Made by a program: the position numbers and the translations under genes. Under the pieces are notes generated by a model. The model worked only from the letters and a program-made list of their open reading frames with translations. It made no database searches and was not told the origin of the DNA. A stretch of DNA of 64,000 nt from Komagataeibacter saccharivorans (GTDB taxonomy: Bacteria; Pseudomonadota; Alphaproteobacteria; Acetobacterales; Acetobacteraceae): contig NZ_NKTY01000001.1 in the NCBI RefSeq assembly GCF_003207825.1, positions 186,001-250,000 of the forward strand. Reading direction: 5' to 3'. Every line of letters starts with the position of its first letter. The first letter of the stretch is position 1. Positions 20,364 through 28,608 of the stretch are shown one piece after another.

Positions 20364-20543
20364 CTAGTTGTTGAATAGCGACTTGGCCGAAAACAGGATG
20401 ATGAGCGCCACGATCACAAATGCCAGAATGGCGATAAAGAACAGAATTTTTGCCATTCCTGCCGAAACGGCGGAAATGCCACTAAAGCCGAACAGACCGG
20501 CAACCAATGAAACAATCAAAAAAAACAGCGCCAGTTTCAGCAT
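20364..20543 (-). CDS. DUF1328 small membrane protein (YtjA-like)
   Basis: This ORF encodes 59 residues from the ATG at 20543 to the TAG at 20364. The protein is almost entirely hydrophobic, with two predicted membrane helices: MLKLALFFLIVSLVAGLFGF near the start, and AKILFFIAILAFVIVALIIL after a short turn with FSGISAVSAGM. The turn Gly-Phe-(Ser/Thr)-Gly-Ile and the pattern of the second helix match my recollection of the DUF1328 family. GGGGAAGAAAG precedes the ATG. Members are often next to CsbD/DUF883-like genes and stress regulators; the DUF883-like gene 63 bp upstream fits. The biochemical role is unknown. Confidence 0.8.
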   Translation of the reverse strand: MLKLALFFLIVSLVAGLFGFSGISAVSAGMAKILFFIAILAFVIVALIILFSAKSLFNN

Positions 20544-20605
20544 GGCTTTCTTCCCCGCAAATCAGTCATGGGGTTACAACGCCCCGGTAGCCGGTCCGTT
20601 GCGTT

Positions 20606-20863
20606 TTAACGCCGGCGCCGGATGAACAGGCTGGCTACAAAGCCCAGAAAGGATGCGCCCAGCAGCGCCACCAGCGGGCGGTCCGCCGTGAAATCGCGCA
20701 CGGTATCGCAGATTTCGCCCAGCCCCTGCTGCGCCATGCCACCGGCATTATGCATGCGCCCTGACAGCGGGGTGCCGGAATCCCCGATAAAGCCATCCAG
20801 ACCGTCCTGAAGGCGGCCGACGCCTTCTTCCAGGTGCGCTTCGAGATTGGAGGGATTCGTCAT
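20606..20863 (-). CDS. DUF883/CsbD-like membrane-anchored protein, second copy
   Basis: The product has 85 residues. EEGVGRLQDGLDGFIGD near the N-terminus corresponds to EEGVGRLKDAAGGLTGD in the protein at 8881-9183. The C-terminal half repeats the same plan of an amphipathic helix, RPLVALLGASFLGFVASLF as a membrane anchor, and a basic end (IRRRR). The two genes are thus diverged paralogues. It lies upstream of the DUF1328 gene on the same strand, and the two probably form a small stress operon. An AAAAGGGAA stretch precedes the ATG. Confidence 0.7.
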   Translation of the reverse strand: MTNPSNLEAHLEEGVGRLQDGLDGFIGDSGTPLSGRMHNAGGMAQQGLGEICDTVRDFTADRPLVALLGASFLGFVASLFIRRRR

Positions 20864-20972
20864 GCTCTGTATTCCCTTTTGCCACTGCGCGGGGGCAGCG
20901 CGTGTCTCCCCGCTCCCGCTACCAATGCCTGTCAGGCCCGCACGCGGCAGGCCAGGCGATCAGGCAGACTTA

Positions 20973-21800
20973 TCATATCTCGGATGCCTGCCAATAGGCC
21001 GCAACCTCGCCGGGATCATCTTCCCCCGCGATAAGCTGGCGCATCCGCTCCGCCATCGCGCGCATGCCGGGCGCAGAATTGTCGCGTGGGCGGGGACCAA
21101 CGCGGAAATCCCCACGCAGGCCCGCCGGATGTCCCTCAAGGATAATGATCCGGTCAGCAAGAATAAGCGCCTCATCCAGATCGTGGGTCACGAACAGTAC
21201 GGTGCCATGGGTGCGGGCGTGAATACGCAGCAGTTCTTCCTGCAATCCGGTGCGGGTAATCGCATCCAGCGCGCCAAAGGGTTCATCCATCAGCAGCAGG
21301 TCCGGTTCGACCGTCAGCGCACGGGCGACACCAACGCGCTGCCGCTGGCCGCCTGAAAGCTGGCGGGGCCATCTGTCCGCCTTGTCGCCCAGCCCCACGA
21401 GTTCCAGCGCCGCCATGGCGCGCTCACGCCGCCGGGCCGCATTCAGCCCCAGCCCCTCAAGCCCCAGTTCCACATTGCGCCGTACGCTACGCCACGGCAT
21501 GAGCTTGGCATCCTGAAACACCATGGCCGCCGGTCTGTGCGCCGCAACGGGGGTGGAGTGTAAATGGACCTGTCCCTCGGTCGGGCGCACCAGTCCCATT
21601 ATCACCCGCAGCAGGGTGGACTTGCCCACGCCTGATGGCCCGAGCAGGGCCACGAATTCCCCACGCCGGATTTCAAGATCCACATGCCGCAGGATAAAGC
21701 TGCGTCCATGGTCATGCGACAGCCCGATATTCTCCAGCCTTACTACGCTGTCCGTCACGTTGCCTGCTTCCGCCCTGTTCCCTGTTTCCCCGCCACTCAT
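20973..21800 (-). CDS. ABC transporter ATPase, NitT/TauT/SsuB family
   Basis: This is the energising subunit of an importer for sulfonates, taurine, nitrate or a related small anion. It has 275 residues from the ATG at 21800. Walker A is GPSGVGKST (54-62), the signature is LSGGQRQR and Walker B is LLLMDEPFGALDAITR. The switch His lies in LFVTHDLDEALILADRI, and VFQDAKLMPWRSV is the Q-loop region typical of SsuB/TauB. The start overlaps the permease stop (ATGA, 21797-21800). This makes the earlier in-frame starts up to 21983, which run through the permease gene in another frame, unlikely. Confidence 0.9.
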   Translation of the reverse strand: MSGGETGNRAEAGNVTDSVVRLENIGLSHDHGRSFILRHVDLEIRRGEFVALLGPSGVGKSTLLRVIMGLVRPTEGQVHLHSTPVAAHRPAAMVFQDAKLMPWRSVRRNVELGLEGLGLNAARRRERAMAALELVGLGDKADRWPRQLSGGQRQRVGVARALTVEPDLLLMDEPFGALDAITRTGLQEELLRIHARTHGTVLFVTHDLDEALILADRIIILEGHPAGLRGDFRVGPRPRDNSAPGMRAMAERMRQLIAGEDDPGEVAAYWQASEI

Positions 21801-22561
21801 CCCTGCCAGCCCAGCAACCGCCTGCGCACCAGCATGAACAGCGTATCGGTCACGGCGTAAAGCAGCGCCATGGTCAGCATATAGACCACCACCAGATCGG
21901 TCGCCAGCAGGCTGGATGCCTGCATCATCCGCGCGCCGATACCCGGCACACCAAACAGTTCGGCCGCCACGACGGACATCCATGCCTGCCCCAGCCCCGT
22001 GCGCAGCCCCGCCAGCAGGCCGGGGGCGGAAGCGGGGATCACCACCGTCCGCAGCCGTCCCCAGAAGCCGCCATGACCGAAGGAAGCAGCCACTTCATAC
22101 AGGTCGGGGTCAATTGCCTGCACCGCCCCGTAGGCTGCATAAAAATTGATCCAGAATACCGAAATGGCGATAACGAATGTCGCCCCCGCCGTATTGAGAC
22201 CGAACCACAGGATGGCGAACGGCACCCATGCCAGCCCCGGGATCGGCCGCAATACGCGCACTACGCCCGACAGCAGCCCATCCAGTAGCGGCACCGCACC
22301 ACAGAGCAGCCCCAGCACCGCCCCCGTTACAGACCCGATCAGCAGGCCACTGAGGTAATGCGTCAGGCTGTCCCTGATGGCCTGTATCCACGCCCCGCTA
22401 CGCAGTTCGTCCAGCCATGCCGGCCCAAGGCTGGAAGGTGCCGGCAGCAGGCCGAAGGGAACCCAGCCCAGACGGATCGCGGCCTCCCAGCCACCAAACA
22501 GCACGACAAGACCCACGGCCCCCAGCAGGGGCCGTAGCAGAACGGAACGGCGCAGGGTCAC
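21797..22561 (-). CDS. ABC transporter permease, NitT/TauT/SsuC family
   Basis: This is an inner-membrane permease of 254 residues with about six helices. The EAA-type loop that docks the ATPase is seen in YEVAASFGHGGFWGRLRTVVIPASAP, and the family-typical IPGLAWVPFAILWFG lies before it. The start codon is GTG at 22561, overlapping the stop of the binding-protein gene (GTGA, 22558-22561). The stop overlaps the ATPase gene in the same way, so all three genes are translationally coupled. Sequence alone does not tell sulfonate, taurine and nitrate importers apart here. Confidence 0.9.
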   Translation of the reverse strand: MTLRRSVLLRPLLGAVGLVVLFGGWEAAIRLGWVPFGLLPAPSSLGPAWLDELRSGAWIQAIRDSLTHYLSGLLIGSVTGAVLGLLCGAVPLLDGLLSGVVRVLRPIPGLAWVPFAILWFGLNTAGATFVIAISVFWINFYAAYGAVQAIDPDLYEVAASFGHGGFWGRLRTVVIPASAPGLLAGLRTGLGQAWMSVVAAELFGVPGIGARMMQASSLLATDLVVVYMLTMALLYAVTDTLFMLVRRRLLGWQG

Positions 22562-23598
22562 TGTGCGATCTGCCTGTAACTTTCCAGATCAAACAGCGCA
22601 TCAACCGGTTCGGCCTTGCGTAGCAGTCCGGCCTGCACCTCGAAATCCTGCAACTGGCTGACCGCATCCACGATACGGGCCGGATCGGACACGTAACCGG
22701 CTGCCGATGCCTTCAGCGCCTCGATAATGATTTCCTTGGGCAGCATCCCGCCCCCCAGTGCCTGCTGCACATAGGGTTCAACCTGTTCGGGGTCTGTAGC
22801 CAGCAGATGCGTGGCCTTGACGAAGCTGGTGATGAACGCGGTTTTCCATGCCGCACGGTCCGGCGCGTTTTCATTCAGGATCGCCAGTACGGACCCCGGC
22901 TGGCCGGGCATCAGGTCATGACCGGACGCCAGAACACGCATGCCGGGCATACGATGGCGGATAATGGTCAGGGCAGGTTCACGCAGGATCGCGCCATCCA
23001 CCGCCCCCGCAAGAAACGCCTGCTGTGCGGCGTCAATATCAATACCGATGATGTCAGCCGCCTGCGCTGGTTCCAGTCCGTTGCGGACCTTCAGCCAGTA
23101 CCGCAGCAATGTATCCGGCACCGAGCCGAGCGGCTGGGCGGCAAGTTTCGGGGGGTGGCCAGCCTTGGCGGCGAAATCGGCAAAGCGCTGACGGACAGCT
23201 TCTGCGGTCAGGGCCTGCGGCTGTTCGGGCAGTCCGGCAGCCAGCGCACCGCGCGAGACGACTTCCAGTTCCTCAATCGCGGCACTGGCCACCACCTTCA
23301 CATCTGCGCCATGAGCACGCGCCTGAAGTAGCGGCAGGACCCCTGCCACATACGCATCGATCTTTCCCGACACCAGTGCCTGAATGGCCTGCGGGCCTGA
23401 CTGGAAACGCACAAGCTGCATGTCTATGCCCGCATCACGCGTCCAGTTCTTGCCCTGCATGACAAAAAGCGGCGCCGACCCGATAACGGGAATATAGCCC
23501 ACCCGCACGGTCGCGGCCTGCGCCGCACTGCACAGACCAACCACGGCGGTGAAAGCGTAAAAGCTGCGGCGCAACACACGCCCTAAAAATCCTGTCAT
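22558..23598 (-). CDS. ABC transporter substrate-binding protein, NitT/TauT/SsuA family
   Basis: This is a periplasmic binding protein of 346 residues from the ATG at 23598. That start gives a clean signal peptide (MTGFLGRVLRRSFYAF, hydrophobic core, cleavage after AQA near residue 29). An in-frame ATG at 23637 lacks a good Shine-Dalgarno, whereas AGGG lies 8 bases before 23598. The mature protein begins TVRVGYIPVIGSAPLFV and contains VSGKIDAYVAGVLPLLQ, both typical of SsuA/TauA. No SsuD, TauD or other catabolic enzyme lies next to the operon, so the substrate (aliphatic sulfonate, taurine or another anion) stays open. Confidence 0.87.
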   Translation of the reverse strand: MTGFLGRVLRRSFYAFTAVVGLCSAAQAATVRVGYIPVIGSAPLFVMQGKNWTRDAGIDMQLVRFQSGPQAIQALVSGKIDAYVAGVLPLLQARAHGADVKVVASAAIEELEVVSRGALAAGLPEQPQALTAEAVRQRFADFAAKAGHPPKLAAQPLGSVPDTLLRYWLKVRNGLEPAQAADIIGIDIDAAQQAFLAGAVDGAILREPALTIIRHRMPGMRVLASGHDLMPGQPGSVLAILNENAPDRAAWKTAFITSFVKATHLLATDPEQVEPYVQQALGGGMLPKEIIIEALKASAAGYVSDPARIVDAVSQLQDFEVQAGLLRKAEPVDALFDLESYRQIAQ

Positions 23599-23637
23599 GG
23601 TGGAAGCCCTGTCTGCAATGCTGGTTAAATCCTGCAT

Positions 23638-23718
23638 CTCGGTATTCTTTTAAAATATACACAAATACGATTGAATATCTATATCACGATAAAAAAATGT
23701 TAGATTGAAAAAGGGCAC
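23638..23718 (-). promoter_or_regulatory. AT-rich promoter region of the ABC importer
   Basis: This spacer is strikingly AT-rich against its surroundings, with runs such as TTTTTTTATCGTGATATAG and TATATTTTAAAAG on the minus strand. It starts right after the rplQ terminator and ends before the binding-protein gene, so it should hold the promoter of the importer operon. TATATT fits a -10 box, but no good -35 box lies 16-18 bases upstream. This suggests an activator-dependent promoter; that is inferred. Confidence 0.45.
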
Positions 23719-23748
23719 AAAAAAACCCGACCGAAGCCGGGCTTTTTT
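23719..23748 (-). terminator. Rho-independent terminator of the rplQ transcript
   Basis: On the minus strand the stem CCCGGC/GTCGGG (one G-T pair) closes a TTCG tetraloop (23726-23741). It is followed by seven T residues (23725-23719) and preceded by six A residues. It lies 18 bp after the rplQ stop and ends the long ribosomal transcript. Confidence 0.9.
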
Positions 23749-23765
23749 GGAAAGGATCAGATCCT

Positions 23766-24191
23766 TCACGCAGCAAGGTCTGCTTCCTGCGCCGTTTCCG
23801 GGCGCGGGCCGCTGTCCTGGCCTTTGGCGGACACGTCGCGGTCAACCAGTTCGATCACGGCCATGTCGGCCGCATCGCCGTGGCGCATGCCGGCACGCAG
23901 CACGCGGGTGTAACCACCCTGACGCGTCTTGTAGCGCTCGGCCACCGTCGCGAACAGCTTGGACACGATCTTGTCGTCACGCAGCTGGGCGAAAGCCAGG
24001 CGGCGGGCGTGCAGATCGCCACGCTTGCCAAGGGTGATCAGCTTTTCCACAACCGGACGCAGCTCTTTCGCCTTCGGCAGCGTGGTGGTGATCTGTTCGT
24101 GCTTGATCAGGGCGACAGCCATGTTGCGAAACATGGCCAGTCGATGGGACGAGGTAACGCCGAGCTTACGGCCGGCAACACCGTGACGCAT
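23766..24191 (-). CDS. rplQ: 50S ribosomal protein L17
   Basis: L17 is a large-subunit protein near the exit of the peptide tunnel. The product has 141 residues. Its N-terminus [17 protein letters not shown] and [20 protein letters not shown] are standard L17 signatures. The last 25 residues form an Asp/Glu/Ala-rich extension, common in Alphaproteobacteria. It is the last gene of the alpha operon (rpsM-rpsK-rpoA-rplQ), 33 bp after rpoA and just before the terminator. Confidence 0.97.
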   Translation of the reverse strand: MRHGVAGRKLGVTSSHRLAMFRNMAVALIKHEQITTTLPKAKELRPVVEKLITLGKRGDLHARRLAFAQLRDDKIVSKLFATVAERYKTRQGGYTRVLRAGMRHGDAADMAVIELVDRDVSAKGQDSGPRPETAQEADLAA

Positions 24192-24224
24192 GATGTAATT
24201 TCCTGTTTTATCCGGTTCGGAGGA

Positions 24225-25244
24225 TCAGAACGGCTCGTCGAGCCTCTTTGCCAGATCTTCGATATTTTCCGGCGGCCAGGCCGGGACATTCATACCCAGT
24301 GAAAGTCCCATGGCGGTCAGGACTTCCTTGATCTCGTTCAGCGACTTGCGGCCGAAGTTCGGGGTGCGCAGCATCTCCTGCTCGGTCTTCTGAACCAGAT
24401 CACCGATATAGACGATATTGTCGTTCTTCAGGCAGTTCGCGCTACGGACCGACAGTTCAAGCTCGTCAACCTTACGCAGCAGGTTGCGGTTGAACGGCAG
24501 GTCATCCTGCGGCTCTTCCGTACGCACCGTGCGGGGTTCGTCGAAGTTGATGAACAGCTGAAGCTGATCCTGCAGGATACGCGCGGCAAGTGCCACGGCA
24601 TCTTCAGGCGTCACCGCGCCATTCGTCTCTACCGTCAGCAGCAGGCGGTCATAGTCGGTGACCTGACCCACGCGGGTCTGCTCCACCTTGTAGGACACGC
24701 GACGCACGGGGGAATAGATGGCATCGACCGGGATCAGGCCAATCGGCGCATCTTCCGGGCGGTTCGCCGCTGCCGGAACATAGCCCTTGCCCATGTTCAC
24801 GGTGAATTCCATCCCGAACTTCACCCCTTCATCAAGGGTGCAGATAACCAGGTCGGGGTTCATGACTTCGATGTCATGGCCCGTCTGGATCTGGCCGGCA
24901 CGCACTTCACCCGGCCCCGTGGCCGTCAGCACCATGCGCTTCGGACCCTCACCATGCATCCGCAGGGCAAGCTGCTTGATGTTGAGGACGATATCGGTCA
25001 CGTCTTCACGAACACCCGCCACCGACGAGAATTCATGCAGCACGCCGTCAATCTGGATTGCCGTAACCGCAGCCCCCTGCAGGGACGACAGCAGAACCCG
25101 ACGGATCGCATTGCCCAGCGTCATGCCAAAACCGCGTTCCAGCGGCTCCGCAACAACTGTTGCAATACGTGAAGGTTCCGCCCCCGGTTCGACTTCCAGC
25201 TTTTCCGGCTTGATCAGGGATTGCCAGTTTTTCTGGAGGACCAA
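24225..25244 (-). CDS. rpoA: RNA polymerase subunit alpha
   Basis: This is the dimerising scaffold of RNA polymerase, 339 residues. The N-terminal domain (about 1-235) carries [22 protein letters not shown], the dimer interface. A linker follows. The C-terminal domain (about 250-339) has [16 protein letters not shown] and [16 protein letters not shown], the helix-hairpin-helix that binds UP elements and activators. The gene lies between rpsK and rplQ. Its 121-bp spacer to rpsK holds two hairpins. Confidence 0.98.
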   Translation of the reverse strand: MVLQKNWQSLIKPEKLEVEPGAEPSRIATVVAEPLERGFGMTLGNAIRRVLLSSLQGAAVTAIQIDGVLHEFSSVAGVREDVTDIVLNIKQLALRMHGEGPKRMVLTATGPGEVRAGQIQTGHDIEVMNPDLVICTLDEGVKFGMEFTVNMGKGYVPAAANRPEDAPIGLIPVDAIYSPVRRVSYKVEQTRVGQVTDYDRLLLTVETNGAVTPEDAVALAARILQDQLQLFINFDEPRTVRTEEPQDDLPFNRNLLRKVDELELSVRSANCLKNDNIVYIGDLVQKTEQEMLRTPNFGRKSLNEIKEVLTAMGLSLGMNVPAWPPENIEDLAKRLDEPF

Positions 25245-25291
25245 GGTAATGGCCTTTCAAGACTGATCTGCCGCCTGTTACAGCGACAGAT

Positions 25292-25345
25292 GGTATCCCG
25301 CATGGAGATACCGGAATGACAATCTTCCCCCGGCATGCGGGGGAA
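25292..25345 (-). other. Two hairpins in the rpsK-rpoA spacer
   Basis: An 8-bp perfect stem (TTCCCCCG at 25325-25332, CGGGGGAA at 25338-25345, 5-base loop) begins 21 bp after the rpsK stop. A second 6-bp stem (GGTATC at 25292-25297, GATACC at 25307-25312) lies closer to rpoA. Neither is followed by a T-run on the minus strand, so they look like RNA stability or processing elements rather than terminators. Confidence 0.5.
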
Positions 25346-25365
25346 TACGACTCAACTGATGCGGA

Positions 25366-25758
25366 TCAGACGCGACGGCGCTTGCGCGGGCGGCAGCCGT
25401 TATGCGGCACCGGCGTCATGTCGCGGATGGCCGTGATCGAGAACCCGACGGCCTGCAGGGCACGCAGCGCGCTTTCACGCCCCGAACCCGGACCGGAGAC
25501 CTCGATTTCCAGCGTCTCCATGCCGTGTTCGCGTGCCTTGCGGCCAGCGTCCTCAGCCGCAACCTGCGCCGCATACGGCGTGGACTTGCGCGATCCCTTG
25601 AAGCCCTGGGCACCAGCGGAAGACCAGGCAATCGCATTGCCCTGCGCATCCGAGATGGTGATCATGGTGTTGTTGAATGTGGACAGCACATGCGCCACAC
25701 CGGAAATGATGTTTTTCCGCTCTTTCTTGCGAATACGCGGAGCCGCAGCTTTCGCCAT
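25366..25758 (-). CDS. rpsK: 30S ribosomal protein S11
   Basis: S11 lies on the platform of the small subunit next to the messenger path. The product has 130 residues. It contains [21 protein letters not shown] and the conserved C-terminus [18 protein letters not shown]. The gene lies 78 bp after rpsM in the alpha operon. Confidence 0.98.
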   Translation of the reverse strand: MAKAAAPRIRKKERKNIISGVAHVLSTFNNTMITISDAQGNAIAWSSAGAQGFKGSRKSTPYAAQVAAEDAGRKAREHGMETLEIEVSGPGSGRESALRALQAVGFSITAIRDMTPVPHNGCRPRKRRRV

Positions 25759-25836
25759 AGTTTTCTCGATCCTGTCAGTTCAAACGGTGCATGGGGCGGA
25801 TAATGCCCCATGCCTACATACCGGGCAGTCCGCTGA

Positions 25837-26214
25837 TTAGCGGGTTGCCTTCTTCTTGCCCGCGATAGCCACGGCCTTACCCTTGCGGGTACGGGCGTTG
25901 GTATGAGTCCGCTGACCATGGACAGGCAGCCCACGCCGGTGACGCAGACCACGATAGCAACCAAGGTCCATCAGGCGCTTGATGTTCATCGCGACTTCAC
26001 GACGAAGATCACCTTCAACGCGGTACTCGCTGTCGATCAGTTCACGGATCTTGCCGATCTCGTCATCCGACAGTTCGTTCACGCGCCGCTCGGCCGGGAT
26101 GGCCAGCTGATCGCAGATCGACTGGGCCTTGGTAGCCCCGATACCATAGATATAACGCAGGCCAATTGTTACCCGCTTGTTGGTTGGGATGTTCACGCCC
26201 GCAATACGCGCCAC
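25837..26214 (-). CDS. rpsM: 30S ribosomal protein S13
   Basis: S13 contacts the large subunit and the P-site tRNA. From a GTG at 26214 the protein has 125 residues and starts with the universal (M)ARIAGVNIP. The longer frame up to 26253 adds a non-conserved stretch and is rejected. The GTG sits 5 bases from AGGAGTAAG on the message. It contains [36 protein letters not shown] and a Lys-rich end. It is the first gene of the alpha operon, downstream of the promoter at 26407-26434. Confidence 0.96.
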   Translation of the reverse strand: MARIAGVNIPTNKRVTIGLRYIYGIGATKAQSICDQLAIPAERRVNELSDDEIGKIRELIDSEYRVEGDLRREVAMNIKRLMDLGCYRGLRHRRGLPVHGQRTHTNARTRKGKAVAIAGKKKATR

Positions 26215-26406
26215 GCCACTTACTCCTCGTCCGCCCCTTCGGGGCACTAACATTCAGGCAGGGCTGCTTCACACCACCTGCCCTTGTGGCAGGAGCGCCG
26301 TGAACATACCGGTTCAGAACCGGCCAACCCCATCATCATTCATTCAGGCCGTACCCGTCATGTCATCGTGACCGACTCATACGACACTCATACCTTGAGG
26401 GCGCGC

Positions 26407-26434
26407 AATATACCGGCGCCCCCATCCGAGTCAA
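26407..26434 (-). promoter_or_regulatory. Promoter of the alpha operon (rpsM-rpsK-rpoA-rplQ)
   Basis: On the minus strand TTGACT (26434-26429), a 16-base spacer and TATATT (26412-26407) form a near-consensus sigma-70-type promoter, followed by the GC-rich discriminator GCGCGCC. It begins 11 bp after the adk stop and leaves a leader of about 185 bases before rpsM. The GC discriminator is what is expected for ribosomal genes repressed in the stringent response; that control is inferred. The rest of the 230-bp adk-rpsM spacer shows only minor hairpins. Confidence 0.75.
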
Positions 26435-26444
26435 TTATTTCACA

Positions 26445-27104
26445 TCACTTTTTCGTGATGCTATCAATGACAGCGAAGACTTCCTTGGTCACTGCATCAA
26501 TATCGGCCATGCCATCCACACGGTACAGGCGCCTCTCCCCCTCGTAATAAGGCAGGATCGGCGCGGTCTGCTCCCGATAGGTTTTCAGGCGTGCCGCCAC
26601 GGTTTCGCGCCGGTCATCTTCCCGGCGGATGAACTCGTGGCCACCACACACATCGCATGTCCCTTCGACCTTCGGCCGCTTGAACAGGTCATTATATCCT
26701 GCACCGCACCTGGCACAGGTGTAACGACCGGCAATGCGGTCGGCCAGAGCATCCTCATCCACGTCCAGCAGCAGCACGGCGTCGATATGCCGCCCGCTAC
26801 GCGCCAGCATGGTGTCCAGTGCCTCCGCCTGCGCACGGGTGCGCGGGAAGCCATCCAGAATAAAGCCCCTGGCGCAGTCGGGCTGCTGGATGCGGCTTTC
26901 AATCATGGCGATGATCAGGTCATCGGGCACCAGCCCGCCTTCCGCCATGATGGTCTTGACCTTCTGCCCCAGCGGGCTTCCGGCCGCGACTTCCGCACGC
27001 AGCATGTCACCTGTCGAAATCTGGGCGATTCCGTACCGTTCTTCCAGCCGCTTGGACTGGGTGCCCTTTCCGGCACCCGGCGGCCCGAGAAAAATAATAT
27101 TCAA
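26445..27104 (-). CDS. adk: Adenylate kinase
   Basis: Adenylate kinase interconverts ATP + AMP and 2 ADP. The product has 219 residues. The P-loop is GPPGAGKGTQ (7-16), the NMP-binding region includes STGDMLRAEVA, and DGFPRT is conserved. The lid domain carries a four-cysteine zinc site (Cys130, Cys133, Cys150, Cys153), a structural metal site not present in E. coli Adk but common in other bacteria. The start overlaps the secY stop by ATGA, the usual arrangement at the end of the spc operon in many bacteria. Confidence 0.97.
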   Translation of the reverse strand: MNIIFLGPPGAGKGTQSKRLEERYGIAQISTGDMLRAEVAAGSPLGQKVKTIMAEGGLVPDDLIIAMIESRIQQPDCARGFILDGFPRTRAQAEALDTMLARSGRHIDAVLLLDVDEDALADRIAGRYTCARCGAGYNDLFKRPKVEGTCDVCGGHEFIRREDDRRETVAARLKTYREQTAPILPYYEGERRLYRVDGMADIDAVTKEVFAVIDSITKK

Positions 27105-28450
27105 CGCATTCTGCCCTTTCTGCCCCGTCCCCGGCGCATAAGCCCCTGATACTGATGCGCGACCAGATGGGACTGGACCTGCGTCACCGTATCGATCGTC
27201 ACCGTCACGATGATGATCAGGCTGGTGCCACCAAAGTAGAATGGCACGTTGTAATGGCTGATCAGGATCTGCGGCAACAGGCAGACGGCGACAAGATACA
27301 GTGCACCGATCGTCGTGATGCGCGTCAGGATCCGGTCAAAGAATGTGGCCGTATTCGCCCCCGGACGGATACCTGGCACGAAGCCGCCCTGCTTGCGCAG
27401 GTTTTCCGCCGTTTCCTGCGGGTTGAAAGTGACCGCCGCATAGAAATACGAGAAGAACACGATCATCGCCGCATAGAACAGCATGTAAAGCGGCTGCCCC
27501 TGCCCCAGTTCCTGCCCAAGGAAGGAAAGCCAGCCTGGCATGGAACTGTTATTGACGAATCCCGCGATGGTCACGGGAATCAGCAGCACCGAGGACGCAA
27601 AAATCGGGGGAATCGATCCTGCCGTATTCACCTTCAGAGGCATATGGGTCGAATCGCCACCGAACATCCGCTGGCCAACCTGACGCTTGGGGTACTGGAT
27701 GATCACCCGCCGCTGCGCGAGTTCCATGAACACGATGAAGGCAATGGTGATCGCCGCCAGCACCAGGAACACCAGCACGAAGAACGGCGAAAGCGCGCCC
27801 GTATAACCAAGCTGGAACAGGCTTGCCAACGCATTGGGCAGATTGGCCACGATACCGGCAAAGATGATCAGCGAGATCCCGTTACCCACCCCGCGGGAGG
27901 TAATCTGTTCACCCAGCCACATCAGGAACATGGTCCCGCCCACAAGGGTCAGCACGCACGACACGATGAAGAAAAGCCCGGGGGAGACAACGGCGGAACC
28001 AGCCTCCGTATGCATGTTCTCCAGCCCGATCGCGATGCCATAGGCCTGGAACAGCGCAATCACCACCGTCAGGTAACGGGTGTATTCGTTCAGCTTGCGT
28101 CGACCACCCTCACCTTCCTTTTTCAGCGCTTCAAGGGAAGGGATTGCCGCCGACATGAGCTGGACGATGATCGAGGCACTGATATAGGGCATGATATTCA
28201 ATGCAAACACGGTCATGCGCCCCAGCGCGCCACCGGTAAACATATCGAACATACCCAGAATACCGCCCTGATGCCGGGCCAGAAGCTGCCCCATAACCGT
28301 CGCATCGACGCCAGGAACGGGGATATAGGTGCCAATCCGGTATACGATCAGCGCGCCCAGTGTGAACCAGATGCGCTTCTTCAGTTCCGTCGCGTTGGCG
28401 AAAGAACTGAAATTCAGATTGGCAGCCAACTGTTCGGCCGCGGAGGCCAT
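27101..28450 (-). CDS. secY: Protein translocase subunit SecY
   Basis: SecY is the channel of the Sec translocon in the inner membrane. The product has 449 residues and the usual ten helices. Conserved segments include ITSRGVGNGISLIIFAGIVA, GRMTVFALNIMPYISASII (plug and second helix), and VTFNPQETAENLRKQGGFVPGIRPG in the cytoplasmic loop that contacts SecA and ribosomes. It follows rplO after 158 bp containing a terminator-like hairpin, and overlaps adk. Confidence 0.98.
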   Translation of the reverse strand: MASAAEQLAANLNFSSFANATELKKRIWFTLGALIVYRIGTYIPVPGVDATVMGQLLARHQGGILGMFDMFTGGALGRMTVFALNIMPYISASIIVQLMSAAIPSLEALKKEGEGGRRKLNEYTRYLTVVIALFQAYGIAIGLENMHTEAGSAVVSPGLFFIVSCVLTLVGGTMFLMWLGEQITSRGVGNGISLIIFAGIVANLPNALASLFQLGYTGALSPFFVLVFLVLAAITIAFIVFMELAQRRVIIQYPKRQVGQRMFGGDSTHMPLKVNTAGSIPPIFASSVLLIPVTIAGFVNNSSMPGWLSFLGQELGQGQPLYMLFYAAMIVFFSYFYAAVTFNPQETAENLRKQGGFVPGIRPGANTATFFDRILTRITTIGALYLVAVCLLPQILISHYNVPFYFGGTSLIIIVTVTIDTVTQVQSHLVAHQYQGLMRRGRGRKGRMR

Positions 28451-28506
28451 GCGCCCATCCTTTCACAAGAACAGCGCCACCGCCGGAAGCGGGACGCTGT
28501 CATGAT

Positions 28507-28566
28507 AAAAAAAACCGCAAAAAGTAATAAAGCGATGCGCCCGCCGAGTGCAAGCAGCATCGCTTT
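28507..28566 (-). terminator. Terminator-like hairpin between rplO and secY
   Basis: A 10-bp perfect stem (AAAGCGATGC at 28529-28538, GCATCGCTTT at 28557-28566, 18-base loop) is followed on the minus strand by ATTACTTTTTGCGG and then eight T residues (28514-28507). It has all the features of an intrinsic terminator inside the spc operon. It would lower expression of secY-adk relative to the ribosomal genes upstream. Confidence 0.75.
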
Positions 28567-28608
28567 TATTATGCTTCGGGAACAGAACGGGCCTGTACCC
28601 CGAACCGG

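Noticed and set aside
23638-23718. Riboswitch or horizontally acquired island in the AT-rich spacer before the ABC importer
   Set aside because: Too short (about 80 bp) and without stable stems or mobile-element ends; an AT-rich promoter is enough to explain it.
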